The notes: generated by a model from the sequence alone, not told the origin. DNA of 10,895 nucleotides from Cyclobacteriaceae bacterium (GCA_030637245.1 DAOVVI010000020.1:1-10895); one strand, 5' to 3'. Shown: positions 1-6,542, counted from the stretch's first letter. A program made the numbers and translations.

Positions 1-1259
1 GGAAGCACTTTTTTCAATGCCCGATGTGCCAAATTCCCATGACCTATCTCTCTCCTGCCAGGACCTCGATTTGGTCTGACTTCGCCAGTTGAAAAACCAG
101 GGAAATTATAATGAAGAAGAAATTTGATGGTACCCGAAACCATGGCATTATCAATCATTTTCTCATCAAGCTTGGTACCTAAAGTAACCGTAGTCAATGA
201 TTGAGTCTCTCCTCTTGTAAAGATCGCAGATCCATGTGCAGTAGGCAAATAATCCACTTCGCTCCAAATAGGTCTTACCTGATCCATTTCACGACCATCA
301 AGCCTTACTCTTTCATCTAAAACAAGATTTCTGGCAGCTTTCTTTTCGATATCATGGAAATACTTATCGATCAGGAACGGATCTTTTTCATGATCCTCCG
401 GTAAACTTTCTATGTAGCTTTCCTTTACTTTATCAAAAGCTTCTTTTCTTTCCTTTTTATCTGCAATTGTTTGTTTAGCTACATTATAAACCTGATCATA
501 TAGTTTTTCATTCATTTCAACCCTGAGTTCTTCATCATTTGTCTCATGACTATAGGTTCTTTTTTCAGTTTTACCTACGGCCTCAGTCAGTTCGATTTGA
601 ACTTTGCATTGATCTTTAATTGCTTCATGAGCAACTTTTAATGCCTCCAGCATTTCCTCCTCAGAAACCTCATTCATCTCACCTTCTACCATTAGGATAT
701 TATCGATAGTAGCGGCAACAATCAATTCGAGGTCTGCTTTTCCAACTTCTTCTGCGGTTGGGTTTATTATAAATTCATCCCCCAATTTAATAACTCTTAC
801 TTCAGAGATAGGACCGCCAAAAGGTATATCTGATACCGCCAACGCTGAAGAAGCGGCTAACGCAGCCAAAGCATCAGGTTGAGCTTTAGGATCAGCTGAT
901 ATTAATTGGATAAAAACCTGGGTTTCGGCATGATAGTCATCAGGAAAAAGTGGCCGTAATGCTCTATCCACAAGTCGGCAAACGAGTATTTCATGATCAC
1001 CCAATCTTCCTTCTCTTTTAAGAAATCCTCCCGGTATCTTACCAGCCGAGGCAAACTTTTCCTGATAATCAACAGAAAGTGGTAAGAAATCCACACCTTC
1101 TCTGGCTTCAGTGCCGGAAACCACAGTAGCTAGCAGCATTGTATCTCCCATTCTTACTACAACCGCTCCATCAGCTTGTTTGGCCAGCTTACCGGTTTCT
1201 ATAAATATTTCTCTGCCATCACTTAATTTGATGGTCTTATTAACAATGTTTTGTAACAT
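1..1259 (-). CDS. pnp: Polynucleotide phosphorylase (PNPase), N-terminal part
   Basis: PNPase degrades RNA 3' to 5' using phosphate and takes part in mRNA turnover. I translated the minus strand from ATG at 1259 and it stays open to the window edge, giving about 419 of the roughly 700 residues usual for the family. The start [19 protein letters not shown] is typical. The first RNase PH domain covers about residues 10-145 (GGFLKREGR, then [14 protein letters not shown]). An alpha-helical linker follows at about 240-320, and the second RNase PH domain starts near [13 protein letters not shown] and contains [20 protein letters not shown] and [13 protein letters not shown], which carries the paired arginines of the phosphate/RNA site. 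The catalytic aspartates and the KH and S1 domains lie beyond the edge. It sits 94 bases downstream of rpsO with a terminator-like hairpin between. No clear promoter is visible in that gap, so read-through from rpsO is likely. Identity is certain from the sequence. Confidence 0.97.
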   Translation of the reverse strand, partial: MLQNIVNKTIKLSDGREIFIETGKLAKQADGAVVVRMGDTMLLATVVSGTEAREGVDFLPLSVDYQEKFASAGKIPGGFLKREGRLGDHEILVCRLVDRALRPLFPDDYHAETQVFIQLISADPKAQPDALAALAASSALAVSDIPFGGPISEVRVIKLGDEFIINPTAEEVGKADLELIVAATIDNILMVEGEMNEVSEEEMLEALKVAHEAIKDQCKVQIELTEAVGKTEKRTYSHETNDEELRVEMNEKLYDQVYNVAKQTIADKKERKEAFDKVKESYIESLPEDHEKDPFLIDKYFHDIEKKAARNLVLDERVRLDGREMDQVRPIWSEVDYLPTAHGSAIFTRGETQSLTTVTLGTKLDEKMIDNAMVSGTIKFLLHYNFPGFSTGEVRPNRGPGRREIGHGNLAHRALKKVL

Positions 1260-1316
1260 ATAATAATTTGTATTAATTCTAAAATTTGGTAAAACGCTTA
1301 GGAATTGGGAATGAAT

Positions 1317-1346
1317 AAAAGAGGGAACTCGAACTCGAACTCCCTC
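1317..1346 (-). terminator. Hairpin terminator/attenuator between rpsO and pnp
   Basis: The transcript of the minus strand forms an 11-bp stem (arm GAGGGAGTTCG against CGAGTTCCCTC, with two G-U pairs) closed by the loop AGTT and followed by TTTTATT. It begins 7 bases after the rpsO stop codon. The short T-run suggests partial termination, so some transcripts could continue into pnp. The hairpin is built from three tandem copies of GAACTC on the plus strand. An alternative role is a processing site or 3'-end stabiliser for rpsO mRNA. Confidence 0.75.
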
Positions 1347-1353
1347 ATTTGTC

Positions 1354-1629
1354 TTATTTCCTAATATTTAATTTTTTAATGATTGCCCGGTATCGCTCAA
1401 TATCTTTGCGAAAGAGGTAATCCAAAAGCCTTCTTCTTTTTCCTACTAATTTTAACAGGCCTAATCTTGTCGAATGATCTTTTTTGTTAACTTTAAGATG
1501 CTCTGTAAGGTGGTTAATTCTAAAAGTAAAAAGAGCCACCTGGGCTTCCGGAGAGCCAGTATCACCTTTAGACTTTAACCGACCATGCTTTTCAAAAAGT
1601 TCTTGTTTTTTTTCTTTTGTCAAATACAT
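1354..1629 (-). CDS. rpsO: 30S ribosomal protein S15 (uS15)
   Basis: This primary 16S rRNA-binding protein of the small subunit contacts the central domain and helps S6:S18 bind. The 91-residue product matches the family length (about 89). The family core is visible: [19 protein letters not shown] (about residues 15-33), then [21 protein letters not shown], and the basic helix [11 protein letters not shown] near residues 62-72. The start ATG at 1629 gives the expected MYLTKEKK N-terminus. It has its own promoter just upstream, overlapping the end of the LptF/LptG gene, and a hairpin immediately after its stop. In several bacteria S15 represses its own mRNA by binding the leader; the 5' leader here is only about 30 bases and I could not show such a fold. 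Confidence 0.98.
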   Translation of the reverse strand: MYLTKEKKQELFEKHGRLKSKGDTGSPEAQVALFTFRINHLTEHLKVNKKDHSTRLGLLKLVGKRRRLLDYLFRKDIERYRAIIKKLNIRK

Positions 1630-1662
1630 GTTAGCTAATTCTTCTTAATATTATAAATCGCG

Positions 1663-1693
1663 CAAAGATATAAGTAAAAAACATTAATTCAAA
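1663..1693 (-). promoter_or_regulatory. Bacteroidota-type promoter of rpsO
   Basis: On the minus strand there is a -33 box TTTG (1693-1690), a 19-base spacer and a -7 box TATCTTTG (1670-1663). This matches the known Bacteroidota consensus TTTG / TAnnTTTG completely. Transcription would start at about 1656, leaving a leader of roughly 30 bases before the rpsO ATG at 1629. The -33 box directly abuts the stop codon of the upstream permease gene, so rpsO can be transcribed independently. Confidence 0.72.
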
Positions 1694-3535
1694 CTATTTA
1701 TTTTTTTTGAATTTTGATTTAAGAGAAAAAGAGTAAGCTTTAATTCTAAGAAATACAACGCTATAGAAATCCGTCTCAAAAAGACGCGCATCATTTTTTG
1801 CCTGCTTCATAAAAAACATCCCAACCGGAAACAAAATTATGTTCGCCATCCATGCAGCAATAAAAGGATCCATAACATCTGTACGTGTCCATTTTTCGCA
1901 CATCATAGAAATTACATAAAACAAAATAAAAAATGACAATGAAATAAGTACCGGGACACCAAGCCCTCCTCTTTTTATAATCGCACCTAATGGCGCACCA
2001 ATAAAAAACATAATTAAAATTGTGATAGCGTAGGAAAGCTTTTTATTCCGCTCCAATTGAAATTTATTTAATTCTGTTTTCAGTTTGTCTAACTGGCCAT
2101 TTCGCATCATCATATTGTTCTTAATGTATCGAACGCTGGAAAGAGACTTGTTAAAGGCCCTTTTAATTGTGGTAGGTTTGTTCATAAGACTATCAATAAT
2201 CACCATGTTTTCTTCAAAAGTCAGTTTGACAACGATAGTATCTTCCTTTTTATATTTTGCTTTTTCTGCCACAGTCTTCTCATCAAATTCATTTTTCTGC
2301 CTGATTGCCTTATTATTCATTTCCAAAGACTTTGGTATCGTTTTTTTATTTATAATTTTCTTTTTATCAGTTGATTTAACTTCTTTCTGATTGAGTTTTT
2401 TAAGATTGGTTTCAACCGAACCGGAAGTAGAACTGACTTTAGAGGAGTCATAAGATTTTTCCAAAGAAATAGCTTTATTTTTCAGCTTTTCTGTCTCCTC
2501 CTTATATTTTGATTCAATCATTTTTTGTTCTCTTTCTTCTCTTTCTTCTTCTTCTCTTTCTTCTTTTGCTCGTTTTTTTGCTTCACGCTCCAAAGATCGC
2601 TCCTTATAAACGCTTACTATATCCTGCAAGTGATAATCAAAAAACTTAAAACTATGTTCTTTGACCTCTTCAGTTTTGTCGAAAAATTCGATTTTCATAG
2701 AATCCACATCTGCTTTTAATTGATAGGAATTTTTCATTAACCGGTTACTGGAAAAAAGTTCTTCTTTTGTTCTTTTCAAATCGAATGAAGCAAGACTAAA
2801 AACAATTTTCTGAGATTCAAATTCATTTCGAACCAGTGGATCAGGCTGTTGTTGGGCAAGGTAATTCTTACGAGAACTTTTCCCTTCACTGTACGTATTC
2901 CCATTAAACATTTCTAATACGAGATACCTGTCGTTCAATATATTATACATCTGGCCGGAATCAGCTAATGTAACATGCTTATTTCCTTGTCCGGCTGTTT
3001 GGTCATAAATGACAAGATCCTTTAAGGTTTTTCCATCAGGGTATTTTTCTCCTACCTTGATACTATATCCTTCAATTCCATTGTAAAAAGCTCCTTCTTT
3101 AAGCTCCATGGATGGTTTCATTTGCTTTACGTCATACAATAGACTAAAGGCTTTAAGGTTCGCTTTGGGGACAATATTATTATTTGAATAATATGCAATC
3201 CCAGTCAAAAAAATTGTAAATACAAAAATGGGAACCATAGTTCTGATTAATGATATCCCTGAACCTTTTAACGCAGTTAATTCAAAATGCTCTCCTAAAT
3301 TCCCAAAGGTCATCAAAGAAGACAATAAAACAGCCAGAGGAAATGCATTGGGTGTCATGAATATACTGAAATAAAAAATTAGCTGCAGGATAACAGATGT
3401 GTCCAGGTCTTTTCCGACAATCTCGTCCAGGTATTTCAACATGAATTGAGAAAGCAATATAAAAATCACCACAAAAAAAGTCAGAAAAAATGGCCCTAAA
3501 AATGCGCCAATGATGAGTTTATCTATTTTTTTCAT
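1694..3535 (-). CDS. LptF/LptG-family (YjgP/YjgQ) lipopolysaccharide export permease
   Basis: An inner-membrane subunit of the ABC exporter that lifts lipopolysaccharide out of the inner membrane towards the Lpt bridge. The topology fits: three N-terminal membrane segments at about residues 8-33, 48-78 and 97-118, and three at the C-terminus at about 500-520, 525-546 and 556-577. The family motif between TM2 and TM3 is clear (TPNAFPLAVLLSSLMTFG, then LGEHFELTALKGSGISLIR), which is the coupling region facing the LptB ATPase. The periplasmic part between TM3 and TM4 is about 380 residues, far longer than the roughly 170 of E. coli LptF/G. Its extra section (about 310-430) is highly charged, with a Lys/Glu-rich predicted helix at 313-360 (KRAKEEREEEEREEREQK). 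I cannot tell LptF from LptG. The other permease and LptB are not in the window. It ends directly at the rpsO promoter. Confidence 0.92.
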   Translation of the reverse strand: MKKIDKLIIGAFLGPFFLTFFVVIFILLSQFMLKYLDEIVGKDLDTSVILQLIFYFSIFMTPNAFPLAVLLSSLMTFGNLGEHFELTALKGSGISLIRTMVPIFVFTIFLTGIAYYSNNNIVPKANLKAFSLLYDVKQMKPSMELKEGAFYNGIEGYSIKVGEKYPDGKTLKDLVIYDQTAGQGNKHVTLADSGQMYNILNDRYLVLEMFNGNTYSEGKSSRKNYLAQQQPDPLVRNEFESQKIVFSLASFDLKRTKEELFSSNRLMKNSYQLKADVDSMKIEFFDKTEEVKEHSFKFFDYHLQDIVSVYKERSLEREAKKRAKEEREEEEREEREQKMIESKYKEETEKLKNKAISLEKSYDSSKVSSTSGSVETNLKKLNQKEVKSTDKKKIINKKTIPKSLEMNNKAIRQKNEFDEKTVAEKAKYKKEDTIVVKLTFEENMVIIDSLMNKPTTIKRAFNKSLSSVRYIKNNMMMRNGQLDKLKTELNKFQLERNKKLSYAITILIMFFIGAPLGAIIKRGGLGVPVLISLSFFILFYVISMMCEKWTRTDVMDPFIAAWMANIILFPVGMFFMKQAKNDARLFETDFYSVVFLRIKAYSFSLKSKFKKNK

Positions 3536-3570
3536 CTAATGTTTCCTCTTGCTTATCAACTTTTTATCCG

Positions 3571-3578
3571 CAAAATTA
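3571..3578 (-). promoter_or_regulatory. Possible -7 box upstream of the LptF/LptG-family gene
   Basis: The minus strand reads TAATTTTG, a full match to the Bacteroidota -7 consensus TAnnTTTG, 35 bases before the ATG at 3535. The sequence 19 to 21 bases further upstream (ATAA, CATA or TCAT) is not a good -33 box, so this is only a candidate. Confidence 0.3.
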
Positions 3579-3643
3579 TTGTTCTATCCTGAATAACTTA
3601 TGAGATAATAATGGATACTGGTAAAGAGTTAGAAATCACGGCA

Positions 3644-3663
3644 CTTGCCAATGGCTTGGCAGG
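3644..3663. repeat. Short inverted repeat in the gap between the START-like and permease genes
   Basis: TGCCAA, loop TGGC, TTGGCA forms a perfect 6-bp hairpin, extendable to 8 bp on the plus strand through one G-U pair. There is no T-run on either side, so it is not a normal intrinsic terminator. It lies in the 191-base gap after the START-like gene and could be an operator, a processing site or chance. The rest of the gap shows no gene. Confidence 0.35.
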
Positions 3664-3726
3664 AAGACTTATCTCCATATGAGAAACATTCATAAATTAT
3701 AGAAGCTAAAAAAGAGGGAATCAATT

Positions 3727-4122
3727 TCATCCACCCACGGTTTCTTTTAAAGTATGCAATAATCCTTCCCATACTTCTGCTTGTTCTTCCTTATCGTCAA
3801 AATCATTATATTCCTGAACCTTAATGAAGGTTGTTTGCGTCATTTCATTTAAATCTATTTTAAACTCAACCCAATCAGGGTCCTCTCCTTCTAACTTATC
3901 TGAGTCTAGAAAGATAAACTTGGCAAACGAATTAGTTCTATGACTCACCATTTTAGCTTTGTGATCCTCACCCTCCCAAATGAAATTAAATATATTGTCC
4001 TCGTCTAGATTAACATCGTCCGCAAACCACTGTGCAAGACCACTAGCTGTTGTAAAGTATGGATAAAGCATTTTTTTTGAAGCATTTATCTCATACTCAT
4101 AGGCAAATTTCGTCTTCTTCAT
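3727..4122 (-). CDS. START-like (SRPBCC fold) domain protein, Bacteroidota family
   Basis: A 131-residue soluble protein, about the size of a single SRPBCC/START-like domain, a helix-grip fold with a hydrophobic ligand pocket. I recognise it from its overall pattern: a beta strand start FAYEYEINAS, then the helix and loop SGLAQWFADDVN (residues 27-38), NFIWEGEDHKAKM (46-58), a run of strands, and an amphipathic C-terminal helix (about 112-128, EVWEGLLHTLKETVGG). The reading frame is open up to 4230, but the extra 36 residues lack family similarity and run into the promoter region. The ATG at 4122 (MKKTKFAYEYEI) fits the family start. Its ligand and biological role are unknown; members are widespread in Bacteroidota. 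It diverges from the tRNA-Met gene and precedes the LptF/LptG-family gene by 191 bases, which is suggestive of nothing firm about function. Confidence 0.85.
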   Translation of the reverse strand: MKKTKFAYEYEINASKKMLYPYFTTASGLAQWFADDVNLDEDNIFNFIWEGEDHKAKMVSHRTNSFAKFIFLDSDKLEGEDPDWVEFKIDLNEMTQTTFIKVQEYNDFDDKEEQAEVWEGLLHTLKETVGG

Positions 4123-4143
4123 AAAGTTGAATTTTAATGATTT

Positions 4144-4173
4144 CAATATATAATAATTATATATACTAACAAA
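4144..4173 (-). promoter_or_regulatory. Candidate promoter of the START-like gene
   Basis: The minus strand has TTTG at 4173-4170, then 19 bases, then TATATTGA at 4151-4143 approximately. The -33 box and spacing are ideal, while the -7 box matches only four of the six conserved positions of TAnnTTTG. The resulting leader would be about 15 bases. It supports the start at 4122 rather than 4230. Confidence 0.38.
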
Positions 4174-4191
4174 ATTCTTTTTAGGATTGAA

Positions 4192-4222
4192 TTTGCGATT
4201 ATAAATGATATTTGTATGTTTG
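4192..4222 (+). promoter_or_regulatory. Bacteroidota-type promoter of the tRNA-Met gene
   Basis: TTTG at 4192-4195, a 19-base spacer, and TATGTTTG at 4215-4222 match the consensus TTTG / TAnnTTTG at every conserved position. The likely transcription start, about 7 bases on, is just before the mature tRNA 5' end at 4237. It overlaps the upstream side of the divergent START-like gene, so the two units share a control region of about 115 bases. Confidence 0.78.
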
Positions 4223-4236
4223 CACTCCAAAAAAAT

Positions 4237-4310
4237 GGCGAGGTAGCTCAGTTGGTTAGAGCGCAGGATTCATAACCCTGAGGTCACGGGTTCAACTCCC
4301 GTCCTCGCTA
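4237..4310 (+). tRNA. tRNA-Met (CAT), elongator type
   Basis: All four arms can be paired: acceptor GGCGAGG with CCTCGCT (G-U at the first pair), D arm GCTC/GAGC, anticodon arm CAGGA-TTCATAA-CCCTG with anticodon CAT at 4271-4273, and T arm ACGGG-TTCAACT-CCCGT. Mature length is 74 with discriminator A and no encoded CCA. The initiator hallmarks are absent: there are no three G-C pairs next to the anticodon loop and position 1 is not mismatched in the initiator manner. The CAT anticodon also occurs in tRNA-Ile2, whose CAT is modified to lysidine; the arm sequences look more like elongator Met. The lowest anticodon-stem pair is an A-C mismatch. Confidence 0.95.
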
Positions 4311-4618
4311 CATTTCTTCCAGTCGATAAATTACCAAAGTTTTATTTCGGAATTTTAATCCATTCCCAATCATTTATTTCATATCTGACATAAATATTTT
4401 AGTGATTTTATGAGGATTTAAAGATGAGGTGCCTATAAATGCGGAAAGCCGCAAACGCGACTTTCCACTAAACATTAAACCACAACCTATGAAAAATAAT
4501 TTTTCAAGAATGCCTCACAAATGGCTGGCATTTCTTTATAATTATTTATCCTCTAAAGTAATACCTAACGTAATAAGTTTAATGGTAATGGAATTCGATT
4601 ACCTTACCTGAGTAAAAC

Positions 4619-4673
4619 TTCTTTCACTAATTTGAAAAAATGAATAATGGAGTTAAAAATATTAGTGAAAGAA
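4619..4673. repeat. 13-bp perfect inverted repeat with 29-base spacer
   Basis: TTCTTTCACTAAT at 4619-4631 is exactly complementary to ATTAGTGAAAGAA at 4661-4673. The outer flanks show a weaker continuation of the symmetry. It could be a hairpin in an untranslated RNA, or the ends of a tiny decayed mobile element. No T-run follows directly, and no flanking target duplication was found. Confidence 0.6.
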
Positions 4674-4876
4674 ATGTTCTATGCCCCCTTTTTAACTTCT
4701 TAGATAACGCATTAAATCAACTGCTAAAAATTTTAGTTCTTTATGCCACATACTAAAACAATATGATTTGAATTTTAAATTCATTTTTTTTTATCATAGA
4801 TGCTTTTTAGTACATCACTAACCTAACCTCGATGAGCCAAAATCAAATAAGATCGATAAGAGTTTGAGAAAAATGT

Positions 4877-4938
4877 TGATAAAGATTGATAAGTCAATCC
4901 CCTCAATCCTTTAAATCTTTTATCATTTAAACTTATCA
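4877..4938. repeat. Nested AT-rich inverted repeats with GATAA units
   Basis: TGATAAAGATT (4877-4887) pairs with AATCTTTTATCA (4914-4925) with a single bulge, and TGATAAGT (4887-4894) pairs perfectly with ACTTATCA (4931-4938). The two pairings can form side by side or compete. A further GATAAG lies at 4855-4860. AT-richness raises the chance of accidental pairing. Confidence 0.35.
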
Positions 4939-4964
4939 GCTAATTATTTTTTTCCAAAAAAACA

Positions 4965-4987
4965 TGCCCGTCTGCGCGGTAGGCAGG
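4965..4987. repeat. GC-rich short motif, possible dispersed repeat
   Basis: A sharply GC-rich island (TGCCCGTCTGCG, then CGGTAGGCAGG) inside very AT-rich DNA. It has outer complementary ends TGCC/GGCA and an inner CCG/CGG pair. It resembles the short GC-rich palindromic repeats scattered between genes in some Bacteroidota genomes. That comparison is from memory; only one copy is in this window. Confidence 0.4.
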
Positions 4988-5278
4988 AATATCAAAAGTA
5001 AGACCCCTGAATAATTCAGTTTTCAAAGAAGCGGACTTCCTTCTATTAGGGAAAATACACGGTGAGGTTCATTAGAAAAAACGAATGGTAGGTTAAGAAA
5101 AATGCTGAGACTAAGGAAAAGGAAATCACAAACGCTAAAACCAATTGACTGGTTTATAGGATGTTAGATGATTTGTGTGCGAGGGAGGAAATAATTATTG
5201 AAAATGCTAATGAATTGGGATACACGGCACCTGTCTGCTACGGTAAGTTGACCGGTTATTTAATAAAAAATCAGACAT

Positions 5279-5307
5279 AAAAAAAAGCCTCGAAATTCGA
5301 GACTTTC
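5279..5307 (-). terminator. Intrinsic terminator of the thrS-infC-rpmI-rplT unit
   Basis: On the minus strand AAAGTCTCG, loop AATTT, CGAGGCTTT forms a 9-bp stem with one U-G pair, running straight into a tract of eight T. The same pair is a C-A mismatch on the plus strand, which confirms the minus strand as the functional direction. It starts 18 bases after the rplT stop codon. Confidence 0.92.
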
Positions 5308-5325
5308 AAATAGTCATGTTTGTCT

Positions 5326-5670
5326 TTATTTGACCTTGTCAACAACAGCTTTAAAAGCTTTAGGATGATTCATGGCTAAATCAGCCAATACTTTTCTGTT
5401 CAGGTCAATTTTTGCTTCTTTCAGCTTCCCCATCAATACTGCATAGGACATTCCATGCTCTCTTGCCCCGGCATTTATTCTCTGGATCCACAACGCTCTA
5501 AACTCTCTTTTCTTTGCTTTTCTGTCCCTGTAAGCATACTGCATTCCTTTTTCTACAGCATTCTTAGCTACGGTCCAAACATTTTTCCTTCGCCCCCAAT
5601 AACCTTTTGCAGATTTAAGGACCTTTTTTCTTCTAGCTTTTGCAGCTACTGAATTTACTGATCTTGGCAT
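5326..5670 (-). CDS. rplT: 50S ribosomal protein L20 (bL20)
   Basis: L20 binds 23S rRNA early and is needed for 50S assembly; in E. coli and B. subtilis it also represses its own operon by binding mRNA. The 114-residue product has the expected length. The long basic N-terminal extension is present ([18 protein letters not shown]), followed by [31 protein letters not shown] (about residues 46-65), [12 protein letters not shown] and the C-terminal globular part [17 protein letters not shown]. It is the last gene of the translation block, 77 bases after rpmI, with a strong terminator 18 bases after the stop. The gap to rpmI holds a foldable element that may be its regulatory site. Confidence 0.98.
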   Translation of the reverse strand: MPRSVNSVAAKARRKKVLKSAKGYWGRRKNVWTVAKNAVEKGMQYAYRDRKAKKREFRALWIQRINAGAREHGMSYAVLMGKLKEAKIDLNRKVLADLAMNHPKAFKAVVDKVK

Positions 5671-5688
5671 TTTTTAATCGTTTTTTTG

Positions 5689-5739
5689 AATTGAGGTGTT
5701 CATTCGAATCTTTAAAACCTTCAATCCTGGCCTCTAATT
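5689..5739 (-). promoter_or_regulatory. Foldable mRNA element upstream of rplT, candidate L20 leader
   Basis: In the rpmI-rplT gap, the minus-strand transcript can pair AATT(A)GAGG (5739-5731) with CCTCAATT (5696-5689), and inside this ATTGAA (5725-5720) with TTC(G)AAT (5708-5702). They are separated by a symmetric 5 by 5 internal loop (CCAGG against GAACA) and capped by an 11-base loop. The structure ends about 18 bases before the rplT ATG. No promoter was found here, so control would be translational or by processing. That L20 is the ligand is inference from known L20 autoregulation elsewhere. Confidence 0.4.
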
Positions 5740-5747
5740 AATTTTAC

Positions 5748-5942
5748 TTAAATGTTTAACATTTTCTTTACGCGAGGAGCATCGCTTTTATGCACTAATG
5801 TGACATGATTAAGATTTCTCTTTTGCTTGGTTTCTTTCTTCGTTAGGATATGGCTATGATAAGCATGCTTTCTTTTTATCTTGCCGGTTCCTGTCAATTT
5901 GAACCTCTTCTTCGCTCCAGACTTCGTTTTTACTTTTGGCAT
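5748..5942 (-). CDS. rpmI: 50S ribosomal protein L35 (bL35)
   Basis: A small, very basic large-subunit protein. The 64-residue product has the family length and the conserved N-terminus [20 protein letters not shown], followed by [16 protein letters not shown], where the central [13 protein letters not shown] block is the family hallmark, and a C-terminus ending in [10 protein letters not shown]. It starts 21 bases after the infC stop and is followed by rplT 77 bases later, the order infC-rpmI-rplT found across bacteria. No Shine-Dalgarno sequence is visible, which is normal for Bacteroidota. Expression is most likely from the common transcript. Confidence 0.98.
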   Translation of the reverse strand: MPKVKTKSGAKKRFKLTGTGKIKRKHAYHSHILTKKETKQKRNLNHVTLVHKSDAPRVKKMLNI

Positions 5943-5963
5943 TTTAATCTATTTTTATAATAA

Positions 5964-6530
5964 TTATTTCTTTGTTGCTTTTGGAGAAATAAAAATTGCC
6001 ATTCTTTTCCCTTCCAATTTTGGCAATTGCTCTACTTTTCCATATTCTTCAAGCTGCTGTGCAAATTTCAATAACAAAATTTCCCCTCTTTCCTTAAAAA
6101 CAATCGTTCTCCCAAAAAAATGAACATACGCTTTAACTTTCGCCCCATCCTGCAGAAAATTAATTGCATGCTTCAGTTTAAAATTAAAATCATGATCATC
6201 AGTATTGGGGCCAAAACGAATTTCCTTCATTATTGTTTTTTGAGCTTTGGCTTTGATCTCTTTTTGCTTTTTCTTCTGTTCGTATTTGAACTTTGAATAA
6301 TCAATGATCTTGCAAACCGGCGGATCGGCTTTAGGCGAAATCTCAACTAAATCCAAGCTTTGACCTTCTGCCATCTCAATTGCTTGTTGAATATCGTAAA
6401 TTCCAACCTCCACATTTTCTCCAACAACCCTAACATGGGTAGCTTTAATTCTATCATTTATTTTGTAGGGCTCTTCCTGACGTCCTCTAAAGTTTCTACG
6501 ATTTCTATTAAAGGGTCTTTGTTTACTAAT
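5964..6530 (-). CDS. infC: Translation initiation factor IF-3 (ATT start)
   Basis: IF-3 binds the 30S subunit, keeps 50S away and checks start-codon and initiator tRNA choice. I extended the frame upstream by hand: the first canonical start is GTG at 6413, which would remove 39 residues, including the conserved [24 protein letters not shown] start of the N-terminal domain. Going upstream, the frame has no ATG, GTG or TTG before an in-frame TAA at 6548-6546. The only suitable codon is ATT at 6530, five bases after AAGGAGG. This gives 188 residues: a basic tail (1-20), N-domain (about 20-90, with [20 protein letters not shown]), a lysine-rich linker, and C-domain (about 100-188, with [25 protein letters not shown] and LPKLEGKRM). 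A rare ATT start is the known basis of IF-3 autoregulation in E. coli. It lies 78 bases after thrS and 21 before rpmI. Confidence 0.96.
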   Translation of the reverse strand: MSKQRPFNRNRRNFRGRQEEPYKINDRIKATHVRVVGENVEVGIYDIQQAIEMAEGQSLDLVEISPKADPPVCKIIDYSKFKYEQKKKQKEIKAKAQKTIMKEIRFGPNTDDHDFNFKLKHAINFLQDGAKVKAYVHFFGRTIVFKERGEILLLKFAQQLEEYGKVEQLPKLEGKRMAIFISPKATKK

Positions 6531-6534
6531 TTTT

Positions 6535-6542
6535 ACCTCCTT
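6535..6542 (-). promoter_or_regulatory. Strong Shine-Dalgarno sequence deciding the infC start
   Basis: The minus strand reads AAGGAGGT, a full anti-Shine-Dalgarno match, with 5 bases between GGAGG and the ATT start codon. No other gene in this window has a comparable site at proper spacing; the starts of thrS, rpsO, rpmI and rplT have AT-rich upstream sequence instead. The combination marks the ATT as the true start. Confidence 0.88.

Larger units (their letters stand above)
4311..5277. other. AT-rich region without a convincing gene
   Basis: About 970 bases between the tRNA and the rplT terminator. A 60-codon plus-strand frame at 4429-4611 starts with GTG, has no recognisable domain and no promoter or ribosome-binding support, so I do not call it. 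A frame from about 5050 to 5280 reads as protein-like text broken by stops (5089 and 5146) and ends in 39 codons from ATG 5161; it may be a decayed gene. The stretch also holds an imperfect palindrome at 4584-4603, inverted repeats at 4619-4673 and 4877-4938, and a GC-rich motif at 4965-4987. No copy of the tRNA 3' end is present, so there is no sign of an integrated island using the tRNA as attachment site. Confidence 0.6.

Noticed and set aside
3611..3682. 23-codon plus-strand frame (MDTGKELEITALANGLAGRL...) between the START-like and permease genes
   Set aside because: Too short, overlaps a hairpin, and the opposite strand reads equally well; no supporting signals.
4123..4230. Longer N-terminus for the START-like protein
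   Set aside because: The extra 36 residues lack family similarity and run through the promoter region; ATG 4122 matches the family start.
4429..4611. 60-codon plus-strand open frame starting with GTG after the tRNA gene
   Set aside because: No recognisable domain, no promoter or convincing start signal, and AT-rich composition like its non-coding surroundings.
4237..5277. Genomic island integrated at the tRNA-Met gene
   Set aside because: No duplicate of the tRNA 3' end, no integrase and no cargo genes in the downstream kilobase.
5964..6413. infC starting at the GTG at 6413
   Set aside because: It would delete the start of the conserved N-terminal domain that is encoded in frame upstream.
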